Below, one piece after another: positions 38,542 through 51,211 of a stretch of DNA of 64,000 nt. This DNA comes from Alisma plantago-aquatica (Eukaryota; Streptophyta; Magnoliopsida; Alismatales; Alismataceae). Numbering within the stretch: the stretch's first letter is position 1; the number at the start of each line of letters is the position of its first letter. The stretch is from NCBI GenBank assembly GCA_963693085.1, contig OY856409.1, positions 1,340,475,415 to 1,340,539,414 on the forward strand, written 5' to 3'. The notes beneath the pieces are model-generated. The model was not told the DNA's origin and made no database searches. It worked only from the letters and a program-made list of their open reading frames with translations. The position numbers and the translations under genes were made by a program.

Positions 38542-39643
38542 ATGCCTCCAAAAACTCACAATTCAAAGGCCTCGGAGGAATCATCCTCTAGGAAGAGAAA
38601 AGAGCTTGAAACATGTGAAGTACCTGATCCTGAAACTGCGGCCAAAGAAAGGTGGGAGGAACAAAAGAAAATCCTACTAGACTTCATGGAGATCGTTGCC
38701 ACAAAAGAAACCCCTGAACCCAACTCTTCTAGGAAAAAGGAAGTGACAGTGATAGATTTTATCAAACTTAACCCTAACACCTTTTGGGGGGGAGACCAAA
38801 CTGAAGTCATGGATAAGGCTGAGGCTTGGATCCTTTCCGTAGATAATGCCTTCCGTACCCTAGAAGTAACCGAGGAAAATAAGGTCAAATTCACCACCCA
38901 TCTGCTTAAGGGAGGGGCGAAGATCTGGTGGGAGAACTATGGTGGGAACCGGGGAGAGGAAGTACATGACTTAGGGTGGGAATCCTTCAAGACCCTCTTC
39001 ACCGACCATTTCATGCCCATAGCTGAGAGGAAGAGGAAAGAGAAGATGTACATGAAGCTTAGGCAGGGCAGTCTCTCAGTGGCCGATTATACCTGGAAGT
39101 TTAGGCTTCTGGAATTCTATGCCCCTATCCGGACTGAGGACCGCCTCATTGAGCATTATGTAGACTGCCTCTTCGCACACCTGAAAACCCTAGTTATAGC
39201 CTCTCGTCCCCAAAACATTTATGAAGCCCTAGACATGTCCCTTAAGTAGGAAAGGGAGCAGGGATTGCAGAAGCCTTCTAGTATGGGATATTTAGGGTTG
39301 ACCACCACTGAGGAAGAGAAGTTCAAGAAGCTCCACCCCGGCCATAATAAAGGATCAGGAAAAGGAGGAGGTTCAGGGAAGAAAGGACAGGAGAACAGCA
39401 AGTTGATGGATTACGACAACAAATGCAAGACTTGTAGATGAGGACATGATGGACCTTGTCACTACACCAAGTCGGTCTGCTACAACTACAAGAAGGAGGG
39501 ACATTTCCTTGCCAAGTACCCCAATGTGTCTATCCTTGGCAAACCTCCAGCAGGTGCTCCACCCCCTCAGGGACACTGCAATGCTAGGGTGTTTGTAGCA
39601 ACAGCAAAAGAGGCTAGGGAAAATCTGAACTAGCTTGTCGAAG
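38542..39643 (+). pseudogene. G1 gag pseudogene
   Basis: Homologous to the intact G2 gag along its length. It opens MPPKTHNSKASEESSSRKRK and keeps the Retrotrans_gag domain (AEAWILSVDNAFRTLEV, GAKIWWENYGG, YMKLRQGSLSVADYTWKF). It is open for 235 codons to a TAG at 39247 where G2 has CAG. Further stops are at about 39438 (CGA to TGA) and about 39631 (CAG to TAG). In the zinc knuckle, cysteines of CX2CX4HX4C are changed (CYNYKKEGHFLAKY), so this Gag would not bind RNA normally. Confidence 0.9.
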
Positions 39644-39721
39644 GTAACCTTAAATATTTTTCATATATCTAATATCTCATTCAATGCCTTCAATTATTTA
39701 AAATATAATTATCATGTGTAG
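39644..39721 (+). other. Putative intron between G1 gag and pol
   Basis: The same 78-nt segment as in G2 (59144-59221): GTAACC at the left, TGTGTAG at the right, U-rich between. Both splice sites are unchanged from G2 although the surrounding coding sequence has decayed. Confidence 0.6.
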
Positions 39722-42700
39722 GCATTGTTTTCTTGAATGGAAATCCTGTTAAAGCATTGTTTGCCTCTGGATCCACAAATACTTTCATCTCTCAAAATCT
39801 GGCCTCAATGTTGCACTTACATATAAGGGACTTGGGTTATATTCTAGATGTGTCAACTCCTAGTAGAAAAATATTCACTACATTACAGAAAACTGATGTC
39901 CTCCCTCTAAAATTCGAAAACCATGACATGCCCTTTGAATTCATCCTCTTATCTATGGAAGAGTTTGATATTATACGTGGTATGGATTGGCTATACAAGT
40001 ATCATGCTCAGATTGACTATAGAAACAAGATGTAGTTCTCTCTCAACCTCATTTTTGTCCTGTGGTGATTCCTAGAGGAAACAGATTCTATAATAATGTA
40101 ATAATTTCCTCTCTTAAAGATAAAAAGCTCATATCTAAAGGATGTAAAGTCTTCCTTGCATTCATCTCAGAGACCAGTCCTGACAATGGATATGTAGAAA
40201 GACTGAAGGTGGTACGTGATTTCCTTGACGTATTTCTGGAGGATCTTCTTGGGCTTCCTCCAAAGAGAGACATTGAGTTCTCCATAGACTTTCCTCCTAG
40301 AACCACTCTGATTTCTAGGGCACCGTATAGGATGGCACCTGCTGAGCTTATGGAGTTGAAGAAACAATTTTAAGAACTTCTTGATAAGGGTTTTATTTGC
40401 CCTAGCATTTCCCCTTGGGGTGCACTTGTTCTTTTTGTTAAAAAGAAAGATGGTTCAATGTGAATGTGTATTGAATGTCGCATGTTGAACCAAGCTACCA
40501 TTAAAAACAAGTATCCTCTCCCTCATATTGATGACCTCTTTGATTAACTTTGTACTGCCAAAGTCTTCTAAAAATATTGATCTTCATTCTGGATACCATC
40601 AACTTAAGGTCAAGGATCCAGATATATCTAAGACAGCTTTTCGAACTCGTTATAGGCACTACAAATTTGTGGTGATGCCGTTTGGGTTGACCAACACACC
40701 TGGTGTATTCATAAACTTGATGAACAAAGTCTTCCAACCTTATCTTGATGATTTTGTGGTCGTCTTCATTGATGATATTCGGATCTATTCTGATTCTATG
40801 GAGAAACATCGAGACCATTTGAAGTCTGTCCTTGAGATTCTTCGAGCCCAGAAATTCTATGGTAATCTTTCTAAATGTGAATTCTGGATTGACAAAGTCA
40901 TGTCATCTCTGGCGATAATATATCTGTCGATCCCGCCAAAGTCTCTGCTATACTTGATTTGCAACCTCCCCAGAATCCTTCCAAAATCTAGTTTCTTGGG
41001 TCTGGCCGGATATTATCATCGTTTCATCCCAAACTTTTCCAAAGTCGCACTTCCTCTGACCAAGCTGACTCGGAAGGACGAGCATTTCATCTGGTCAGCT
41101 GCTTATGAGTCTAGCTTCCAAGAGCTCAAGAAGAAGTTGACATCAGCACCTGTCCTTGTTCTACCATCTGGCAATGAAGGATTTGTGATATTCACTGATG
41201 CTTCCCGACATGGACTAGGGTGTGTCCTACAGCAGAACGGGAAAGTATTGGCCTTCTCTTCTAGACAACTGAAACCTAATGAGTTGAATTATCCTATGCA
41301 TGATTTGGAGTTAGCTGCTATCATCCATGCTCTCAAAATCTAGAGGCACTACTTGTACGAGGCAACGTTTGATATCTTCACCAACTACAAAAGCCTTAAG
41401 TACATTCTAACGCAGAAGGATCTGAATATGCGGCAACGATGGTGGATTGAGTACCTGAAGGACTATGACTTCACCATTGGATACCATCCAGGAAAGGCCA
41501 ATGTAGTTGCATATGCTCTTAGTAGGAAAAGAGCTATGTGTGCATATCTGTCTGTACCCGAATGGAGGAACATGGAGGACCTAGCAAGATGGAGACCACA
41601 ATTCCTGGCTGATTGTATGCATGTCAATAACATCTCTATCACATCCAACCTGCATTTTGAACTTCAGGAAGCACAAAAAAGCTAGTCCCGAGCTTGCAAA
41701 GCTCTCCTCTCTCCTAGCTAAACCTCATACACATCTGTTTGTGGGTCTTGATGGTGGTCTTCAATATAAGAACCGTATATAGGTTCCTGAACAGTCAGCT
41801 GAAAAGACAAACATTCTTTCTGAGGCACACAGGTCCAAGTACACCATTCATCCTGGCACAACGAAGATGTACAAGGACCTACAACGTTAGTTTTGGTGGA
41901 GAGGCATGAAGCGTGATATTGCCAATTTCGTTTCCAGGTGTTTGACATGTCAAAGGATCAAGGTCGAACATCAGAGACCAGGCGGTCTACTACAACCCCT
42001 TGAGATTCTAGAATGGAAATGGGAACACATCACCATGGACTTTGTGGTGGGATTACCCAGGACCAGGAAGGGATACGACGCTGCATGGATCATAGTGGAT
42101 CGTCTCACCAAGTCATCTCATTTCCTCCATATGAAAACCACTGTGAAAGTGTCTGAGCTGGCCGACCTCTACATATGGGAGATTGTACGTCTACATGGAG
42201 TTCCAGCCTCCATTGTCTCAGACTGGGACCCAAAGTTCACTTCAAAGCTATGGAAACAAGTTCAAGAAGAATTGGGCACTAAGTTGAACTTCAGTACAAC
42301 TTATCATCCGTAGACAGATGGATAGTCAGAACGAACAATGTAGATTCTGGAGGATCTTCTACGAGCTTGTGTGCTTTACTGGGAAGGCTCGTGGGACCAT
42401 TACCTACCTTTGGCTGAGTTCTCCTATAATAATAGCTATCAGGTGAGTATTGGGATGCCACCATATGAAGCTCTCTATGGTCGACCGTGCAGATCTCCAT
42501 TACATTGGGACGACATCAGAGATCACACCTTGATGAAATCTGAGGAGATGCAGCTGTATGCAGATAAAGTTGCACTGATTAGGCAGAGAATGAAGGGAGC
42601 ACATGATAGGTAGAAATCGTATGTAGATACTCACTGACAAGAACGTCAGTTCAAGGAAGGTGATCATGTCTTTATGAAGATCTGACCTATTCGAGCTTTG

Positions 42701-43078
42701 GCCAAGAATAGGGGAAATCTCAGTCCTCGTTATGTGGGACCCTTCAAGATCCTTGAAAGGGTTGGAGAATGTGCCTATCGTCTTGCTTTGCCACCTCAAT
42801 ATAGTGCCATGCATAATGTGTTTCACGTGTCTAATATGAAGCCCTATGTCAAGGACCCCAGTCACATTCTGAATCATGAGCCTCTCGAGTTGAAGGATGA
42901 TCTGTCATATGCTGAGTCCCCAGTCAGAATTCTTGACTTCAAGTCAAAGGAGCATCGCAGTAATCGGCATATAGATTTGTTGAAAGTTCTCTGGAGCCAC
43001 CATGATGAAATCAATGCCACTTGGGAACTAAAGACCGAGGTCGAGAAGAAATATCCCCATCTTTTTCAGGCTGCATGA
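39722..43078 (+). pseudogene. G1 pol pseudogene
   Basis: Full domain order protease, reverse transcriptase, RNase H, integrase, chromodomain, read by comparison with G2. The protease motif is changed ([11 protein letters not shown] in place of FDSG), which removes the catalytic aspartate. Reverse transcriptase keeps FIDDI. Frames are broken by a 1-bp deletion near 40033, a deletion of about 13 bp near 40905, a 1-bp insertion near 41680 and more than ten stops. Most of the stops are TAG where G2 has CAG or TGG. The end (PVRILDFKSKEHRSNRHIDL, then VLWSHH) is the chromodomain. The element cannot be autonomous. Confidence 0.92.
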
Positions 43079-43098
43079 ATTTTGGGGTCAAAATTGTT

Positions 43099-43113
43099 AA
43101 AAGGAGGGGAGAA
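43099..43113 (+). other. G1 polypurine tract
   Basis: AAAAGGAGGGGAGAA immediately before the 3' LTR; identical in G2. Confidence 0.9.
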
Positions 43114-46053
43114 TGTGACATAGTGAGTTTTTCCTATATACATATATTATTATTTTTCTCTATCCTACAATTTTGATTATTCCAATTATGCCCTCAATCA
43201 TTTCCCTCACTAAATTGATTATCAATTTCACTTAAGACCATTCATAATATCACATAAAGTCAACAATACAAGCATTATGACTTTAGTCAATTGACATAGT
43301 CAACAATCAAATTTTGACTCCAAATTTGTACCATGGCTAAATGGGAACATCATTAAGATAATCCTAAAATTTTATTTCTTTTGGATCTACCAATTGGGAG
43401 TTATGACCAATTTAATTTGGTGCATTATTTTCCTTGCTATTTAGACCTAAGACCTAAGTTCTTGCTTTATTTGATCATTTGAGATGTCACGCTGCCTATG
43501 CTATCTCGGCCCCCCTCCTAGCCGTCAGATCGGGCGATTCGCAGATCAAGCCCTGATCTAATAGAGGAGACCTTGTCTCCTACCTCCCGTAAAGGGCAGG
43601 GAGGTAGCAGGAGATGAGGCTCGACCTACCTCACCACCTCACGTCCCCTTTCGAATTTTGAACCCAACAAATATCTCCTAAACTCAGTGACAAACTCACC
43701 AAGCCCCAGATTGACCTCCCCCATCCTCAGAATTGATAGAATGAACCCCTGATTCCTCTCCCCTCTCTTGGCAGCGGAGGCGCCATTTAGGGCTTCCCTT
43801 CCCTCGCCATCAAAACTCTATTTAAGACCTCCCTAAGCTCTGCCAGACCCCCCTTAGACTGTCACTCAACTCAATTTGAAGCGACTAATCTCTAAGCACC
43901 TCCTCCAAGTCGACCTTCCCTCTGTTGCTACACAACCTCGGTGACACCACCACTGACCTCGCCCCATAAATTATTCCCCGCCATCAATTTCACCTCGGTC
44001 CAAGGGCGCTTCCTGGTCATTTCCCGTCTGCTCCAACGCCCTGCGCCCCTAAGGACCCTAGCACATCGGCGACCTGCTCCACCCGCCCGGTGGCACTCTA
44101 CTCCATAGGGAGCCACGATGCATCGGTGGGCTATCCGGATTCTGCACAAGCTCACGAATGCGACTGACATCTTATCTGCTCTCCAATTCCACCAAGGAGT
44201 GAGAGAAATCTCACCGGAGCTGCCCAGGAAGCCTGCTCGCGCGCAAGCAAAGAGAAGAGGAGGAGGACGTGTCACCTAGGTGGACCAACCCCCGAATGCC
44301 AAATCAGCCACCTGATCCTTTCCTTGCAAATCATGGAATCAGCGAGAGACTTTGATCTAATCGGATCTGACTGTTGATCAAAGTAAAAATTCTCTCTTTT
44401 TATTTTCTTTTATCCAAGAAATGGATTATCTTAGGAAAATCTTAGTAAATGCTAGGATTATCAGAAAATATTGAACATATATACCATTTTGATCATAAAA
44501 ATATTCGCTATCCAAATAAAATGTTATAAGGACCTAGATCTGTTTCCTATTTCAAAAATAGTTGTCTAAATATTAAATGACCTCCTTAATTACAATTAAT
44601 TAATAATAATGGCTTGTCTTGATGATATACGCCTTTCTAAAATATATTTAACCCTAGATGAATACATGTTTACTAAATAACTCAAAACACTAGTATAAGT
44701 TGATAAATGATGAAATGATTAGAAGAAACCCTAAATCTAGTCTTCTCTCTCTACATGTAATTAAATGTACATCTTTATATCAAATCTAATATTATTAGAT
44801 GATGATTAGTGATCATGAATGGTCCTGAACTTTGATTTGAACCCTGATCTTATGAAATCATTAATATCGTAAGAGTTGCTTTCCTTTTTATCTAACCATC
44901 CTAGAAAGCATAGATTGTGAAAATCTTCTATTTGATTAATTAAATACTATCTTTTAATCAAACTATTTTTATGATGGATTAGATCTGATAATATCTCAAA
45001 ACCCAATTAAAATATGTAAAATCCCTGATCTGAATAAGATAACATGAAAGGAATAATAACTAAGAATATATCTTAGTCTTGGTCACATGGACCAATAGTA
45101 ATGTTGTACCCTTGCTTTCCTTGTAGGGTGACTTATTTCTTGATTGATTCTAAATATTTTCATATCTGATCTAAACAAGCAGGTATGTGGTCTTATAAGT
45201 ATAAGACTAGATTTCTTGGTTTCCTATGATATGTAGTATCTTGAATGCTCATATTTGGATATGATTGCTTGGTTGAACTAGTATGAGTTATTCTTCGCCA
45301 AAATCTAATATAACATAAATGATTATGATGGGTTGTAGCTACTAGAGCACATAGCCTAGTGTGGATGTACATTGCCTAACATGGATGTATGATTCTTGGG
45401 CCCATTTTAGATGTATGATGATATTATATTTCCCGCACTATATGTAAGTCAAGTGCAAAGATGTGTAGTACAACCACATCAAAATGAATGTAATAAAAAG
45501 GATGTTTACCTGATTTTTGCCTTAAGAAATGGTTTCATCTTTCTTTTCTTCTTTTTCAAATATTTTCCTTTATGCAACCTTATTAGTGTAATTTTTTACC
45601 ATGTACCAACTTTGTTGATGTTTTTGTTTCTCGTATTTTCTAGGTGCAAGGAACAATTGACAAACAAAGTGAAATGCATACTCAAAGTACATGAAGGCAT
45701 AAATTAATAAGCATGGAGGATATATTAGATAGAATTTTTTCGTCTTATATCATTCTTGCTAGATGTTAGTTTATTTTCCTAGTTGATGTTGAGGATGACT
45801 GAGATCCTATGTAATAATGTTATCTTTATCTAAAATAATATTTTCTCTCCTTATGTATTGACTTTATTTTATCCATATGAATGAATGTTTGTGTGGCTTT
45901 ATGAGATGATGTGGACTTTGATCTTGGCTCAATCTCTGATTTTAGTTGATTACATTAATCTCTTATATTTTTCCTTTTGACATCTATAGATATGAGTGCA
46001 CGCATATCTGTGAATGTCACTATGGAAAGTATGTTGAAATTGGGGTTGTCACA
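43114..46053 (+). mobile_element. G1 gypsy 3' LTR (2,940 bp)
   Basis: It begins TGTGACATAG and ends GTTGTCACA, followed by ACAAG (46054-46058), the same five bases that precede the 5' LTR. That perfect duplication shows G1 (35039-46053, 11.0 kb) is one complete insertion. TATTTAAG at 43819-43826 is the promoter candidate. Confidence 0.93.
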
Positions 46054-46450
46054 ACAAGGGACATATAGCAAGGGAGAGAAAGTCAATGCTAGCACATTGA
46101 GGTTCAAAGAAAAAATTGCTTCTTGTTTGCTCTAGTAGCACAACATGGAGTTCCCGGTGGTTCGCATGGACTATGTAGAGGCATGGAGACCATTGTCGTT
46201 ACGGTAGGAGGACAATAAACACAACTGTCTGTGGTGTTGTACCAGGAGGTTTTCGTCACCAGTGTTCCGAGTGCATCTTTTGAACAGTGCACATCACTGA
46301 GTAAGAGTAGTCTTTGTACTTGCTCCAAGATCAGGTATACCTCTTGCTACCCTCTTTTCTAGACACATCATTGATGACGTGATCTGGTGGTAAAGGAATA
46401 GGGACAAAAAATTGTTTCTGTTGCCTTCTTTATTGTCTTTATATTCCTAG
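46054..46450 (+). mobile_element. C2 copia 5' LTR, third piece
   Basis: Continuation of the C2 LTR after G1, including the AGTTCCCGGTGGTTCGCATGG leader region and the final TTGTTTCTGTTGCCTTCTTT part shared with the other copia LTRs. Joining the three pieces without the duplicated bases gives about 1.95 kb, as expected for this family. The exact last base is uncertain because the end is mutated. Confidence 0.85.
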
Positions 46451-46452
46451 AA

Positions 46453-46465
46453 TGGTATCAGAGCC
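46453..46465 (+). other. C2 primer-binding site
   Basis: TGGTATCAGAGCC just after the LTR end. It shows C2 is a plus-strand element and that 29192-46450 is its 5' LTR. Confidence 0.9.
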
Positions 46466-46573
46466 AGGTAAAATTTACAGTGTATCAGGGATCTAAGTCG
46501 ATGTGATCGAAGTTATTTTATTGTATATGATGTGAATATTAAAATCAATTAATGTGCATATTCAATTATACAC
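46466..46573 (+). mobile_element. C2 leader fragment
   Basis: 108 bp of C2 leader before a copia LTR in the opposite orientation. The segment starts near TTACAGTGTAT and ends ATACACTG, a short imperfect inverted pair. The rest of C2 is not seen again in the window. Confidence 0.55.
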
Positions 46574-48603
46574 TGTAGGGAACTTTGGCATCAGAGTAGG
46601 TAGTGGAAATAAAAATTTAACTTCCATAATCCCCTTGAACAGATGATAGTGTCAATAACTATACAATGGGAACGATGGTTTTGAGGTAATATCTGGTCCT
46701 AGAGTAAGTCCAGTGACAATTCCCTCAATGCAGTATGTAGCCTTCTTCAAGTTGCACCCAGACAACATCTACATCATCTCCTAGTTGATCACCACAGACA
46801 ACAGCTTGACCTTGTACTCCTAGCGGTAGGCAATAGCCTCCTCGCCTCTATAGTAGTCTACACGAACCACTGGGAACTCTTATCATTCTAGAACAATAGA
46901 CAACAAGGAGTTGTCCCTTTTAGTTGGTGTACTAGCACCAACTTTCTCTCCCACAATTTTTCTCCCTTTCTATCCCTCCATGTATCAAATAGGACTTACT
47001 CGGGCCCTCTCAGTTACCACAACCAGAGAAGACAACAATTTTCAATGGCAATTGATGATGTCTGAGAAGCCCCCAGTACCACTCTACTTATAGGAGGGTC
47101 AGGGTTCACAGTCTAAGCAGGAGTCAGAGGGAACAAAATTTCATGAATCTTCATATCTTGTGAGTGGCAAAATGATCGGTTCATGGGTGAAGTGAACAGT
47201 TGGCATGTGAGCCAATCGGTTCAACCCTTTAACCGATCCTTCATCATGTCTCCCAAACACAATTTTAATGACAGTTGATATACAATTTAATGCACAACAT
47301 GAAGTCAACACTAATTCTTGAATCAATCGAATTGATCCACCAGTCGGTCAGTTCATAACCAGAGTTAGTCGGTTCATGGACCTAAGCCGATCAGTTCACT
47401 TCTTGAACCGTGGGTTCATGGACCAAATTGTCAATATTGGTTTTGTTGACCTAATACATTGAAACGATCCATTAAACACTTGATCTGGTCAGCTCACAAT
47501 TTAGTCAGTCCACATTCAACCAATTTTGTTTAAAATGACTACCTAACTCTTTACTAATCAAGTTTAAACTACATCCATGAATGAAATCCTATTCCAAGTG
47601 TATCCTATGTGTTTGGCCCTATAAATTCCAAGTCATGTTGGTAATGAATGACCAAAAATAATTTATGACATTACAAGCAATGAGCGGTATTTGGAAACAC
47701 ATCAATGCTAACCATGTAACTAGGAAAGTTGGAGAACAAGTTCAACCTATAATATATATTTGGTGTTATAGTGATTGTATAAGTCCTTTGTCCCTGATAT
47801 CCGGATGGAACTCAAAGCATGGAATTGTCATTCTCCCAACATTAAATCTATGTTTCTTAAACTAAAGCAAACTGTCTAAGATACATGTGACCTGAATATC
47901 ATATATCAATTCACATGTGCATGCGTATTCTTTTCTCAGTATTTCTTATCAAGTGGTCAAGATATCAAACTCCAGTAGGAGGGACAGATCTAATCTACAT
48001 CACTCAGAGTCATTCCCATGTGTCAGAATGCACCCAAGCACCACCTTTATGGTAAAACTTATTCAAGGTCACGGTGGACAATGTCAAAGTACATCAAACA
48101 ATAGGTGATGAGTGTAATGACTTTAGGTCTAAGAACCACAATGACCACTATCACTGTGAGATATGATTCTAAATACCAATCATGGTTTCCAAGTGTCACT
48201 GTCAAGGTGGGTCTGTTTGATACAATATTCTCTAACCAGTATCTATGTGTTTGGTTTGATTATCACATATTATGACTGATGAGATTTTGTCATCAACCAA
48301 CACACACTCCAGTGTAATGTGTCTTTGTTGTCTGTCAGCCTTCCACACTAATATCCGACTAGGGACATAACAACAATGTACATAATCTTGACATATTTAT
48401 GATCTTATTATTTAGGTCATCAACTCGAAGACATACGTCATTGAGTAATGCTATTCTTTAGACATTCATTATGTTATATTGTTATCTCATAACTGATTGA
48501 AATAGAATACATTAGAAGATTGTCTTTATTATTAATAAAATCATTTATCAAATATACCATCTCAATCATCATATGATTGGCTCTCTGGGCATACATACCA
48601 ACA
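46574..48603 (-). mobile_element. Reverse copia LTR, copy 1 (2,030 bp)
   Basis: On the minus strand it runs from TGTTGGTATGTATGCCC (ending at 48603) to TTCCCTACA (46574). It carries the CCGATCGG-type motifs at 47165-47470 and a TATA-like CTTATAGG context at 47086-47094. It is preceded on the minus strand by the polypurine tract, so it is the 3' LTR of the fragment at 48604-49179. Confidence 0.87.
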
Positions 48604-49179
48604 GACTCCCACTTGCACTTAGACTATCACCCACAAATCTTATTATTAATGATTATGAACATTTCAATCATGTTTCTACTGTGAGAGTGCTAATCCAGTG
48701 GGTTAGCAACAATTGCATTTAGTTTGTGTAATGTTGAGCTCACTCCTATTCAAATTGAGCTAGTCCAAGATGGATTCAACTCCTTCCAAGGTAAGCCAAG
48801 TTTCTCCAAAGCTGGCCTTAGCTAAATCTAGCATGCTTTTGACTTATCTCTATACAATCTCTCTTATGAGATAGAATTTCCATAGTATGCTATCTGACAT
48901 TCCTTGACTAACCAATAGCTCCATTGTTGTCATAGTATTTCTACTATGTCATCAATGGTTTGAACATCCTATAAGTTCATGTATATGAACTTCTAGATCC
49001 ATAAAAATCCATTCCTATTTGATAACACTAGGATACTCAGCTTCTATTGTAGAATTTAAATAATGGTTTATCGTTCAAAACCTTTACTACTTACATCTCT
49101 TGTTCTAAAGACAAACATAGATTTTAGATCGTGATCATTATTTATTTTTTGTCATTTTAGAAGCTAGTATAAGAATAAC
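48604..49179 (-). pseudogene. Short copia internal fragment with RNase H remnant
   Basis: Minus strand reading begins with STIEAEY and later FYLIREIV, both from the copia RNase H domain, and ends in the polypurine tract GTGCAAGTGGGAGTC next to the LTR. Only 576 bp lie between two same-orientation LTRs. Bases next to the right-hand LTR hold at best a very degenerate primer site. Either an internally deleted element or part of a tandem LTR array. Confidence 0.65.
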
Positions 49180-51211
49180 TGTAGGGAAATATGGCATCAG
49201 ATAGATAGTGGAAACAAAAAATTTACTATCATATTCCCCATTAAACCAGCAGATCATGTCAACAACTATATAATGGAAAGGATGGTTTTGAGGATATACT
49301 TGGTCTTGTAGAAAGACCAGAGACAATGTCCTTGTTGTAGATGTATATCTTTCTTCTAGTTGCACTTGAACAACGTATGTAGCATCTCCTGGTCTCCACC
49401 ACGAATAGTAGAATTATGTTGTCCACCTAGCGGGAAAAGCTCCATGCCTCTAGATATATCCACATGGAGAACCTAGAACTACTGATGTTCTAGTAGAACA
49501 TACATGAAGGAGTTGTCCCTCCCATTGGTGTACTAGTCATCAACTTGCTCTATCACTATTGTTTTCCCTTGATATTCCTCCCTTTATCGGGTAGGACATG
49601 CTCGGGCTTTCTCAACTACCACAACTAGAGAAGACAAATAATTATCAGAGGCAGTTGATGTGCCTGAGAAGCCCCCATTACCCCTCTATTCATAGGAGGG
49701 TTAGGGTCACATTCCTAATACGTGTAGAAGTGGAAGAGACTGGAATCTCAAGAAAATTTACAATCAGTGACAGGTGAAATGGTCAGTTTGTGGGTGAACC
49801 AGTCGGTTGGCATGTGAGTCAATCGGTTCACCCAGTGAACTAGTCATTTCTTCATGTTTCCCAATTGCAATTGTATTGGAAATTTTAAACCAATTAATGC
49901 ACAACATGATGTCAACCCTAATCCTTGATGTAATCGAATTGCTCCATAAACTGGGTGTCTCATCCCATGAGACGGTCGAGTCGAAACCATGAATTGATTA
50001 GTTTACTAAGTGAACCAGTCAGTTCACACCCCGTCTCATCCAGAATTTAGCTAATGCAATATCCAATCAACCTGACACTCCAACTGGTTGGTTCAACACC
50101 TGAACCGGTCAATTGGGAGTCCAAATAGTCAATTGATGTTTAAATCATATACCTAAATACTTTAGTAATAAATTTAATTGTCATTCATGATTAAACTCCT
50201 CTTCTAGTTGTATCCTATGTGTTTGACCTATAGGTTCCAATTTACGTTGGCAGTGAATGTACATAACAATTTTATGGCATCACAAGAAAAGAGTCGTATC
50301 TATCAAAACATCATTGCTACCCAAGTAAATGGAAAGTTGGAGAACAAATTCAATCTACAATCTATGATTGGTGTTACAGTGTTTGTATAGTTCCTTTGTC
50401 ACTGATATCAAGATTGAACTCAAGGTATGGAATAGTCATCCTCTTCAACATTCAATCTATGTTCCTTGAACTAGAGCAGACTGATCGAGATATAGTAAGC
50501 TTAATATCACATATTAACTCATGATTGCATGGCCATGCTTTTCTCAATCTCTCAAATCAGTTGGTCAGGATATCATATTCAATTAGGAGAGACAAATCCC
50601 ATCTACATCACTCACATTCATCCCCATGTGTTACAGTGCATCCGATCATCACCTTTATGGCAACCCTTATTCAAGGTCACGATGGGATGATGTTAAAATA
50701 CATTGAATGACATGTGATGAGTATAGTGCCTTCAGTTCTAAGAACCACAATCACCACTAGTACTATAAGAGATGATTCTGACTACCAAATATGATTTCTA
50801 TGTATCACTCTTATGGTGGGTTTGTCTGTTAAAATGTTCGCTAACAAGTACCTATGTGTTTGGTTTGATATTACATATCATGACTGGTCAAATTATATCA
50901 TCAACCAATGCACACTCTAGTCCTTAGCGTTATCGTTATCTATATTCCTTCCACAATAACATCCTACTGAGGACATAATAAGAATGTATATAATCTTGAC
51001 ATTCGTATGATCTCATTGTTCAGGTCATCAACCTAAAGATATGTGTCATTGAGTAATATCATCTTTTAGACATTTATAATTCTACTTCATTAATTCATAA
51101 ATGAATAGAACATGATAAGTTGGAAGATTTCCTTTGTTATTAATCAAATCATTTACAAGTTATGCCATTACAATCATCATAGGATTGACTCTCTGGGTAT
51201 ACATACCAACA
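49180..51211 (-). mobile_element. Reverse copia LTR, copy 2 (2,032 bp)
   Basis: Same ends and length as copy 1 (TGTTGG...CCCTACA on the minus strand) and collinear with it. CCGATCGG-type motifs lie at about 49780-50115. It directly follows the pol remnant 51212-53506 and so is at least its 3' LTR; it may also serve as the 5' LTR of the short fragment to its left. Confidence 0.87.
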
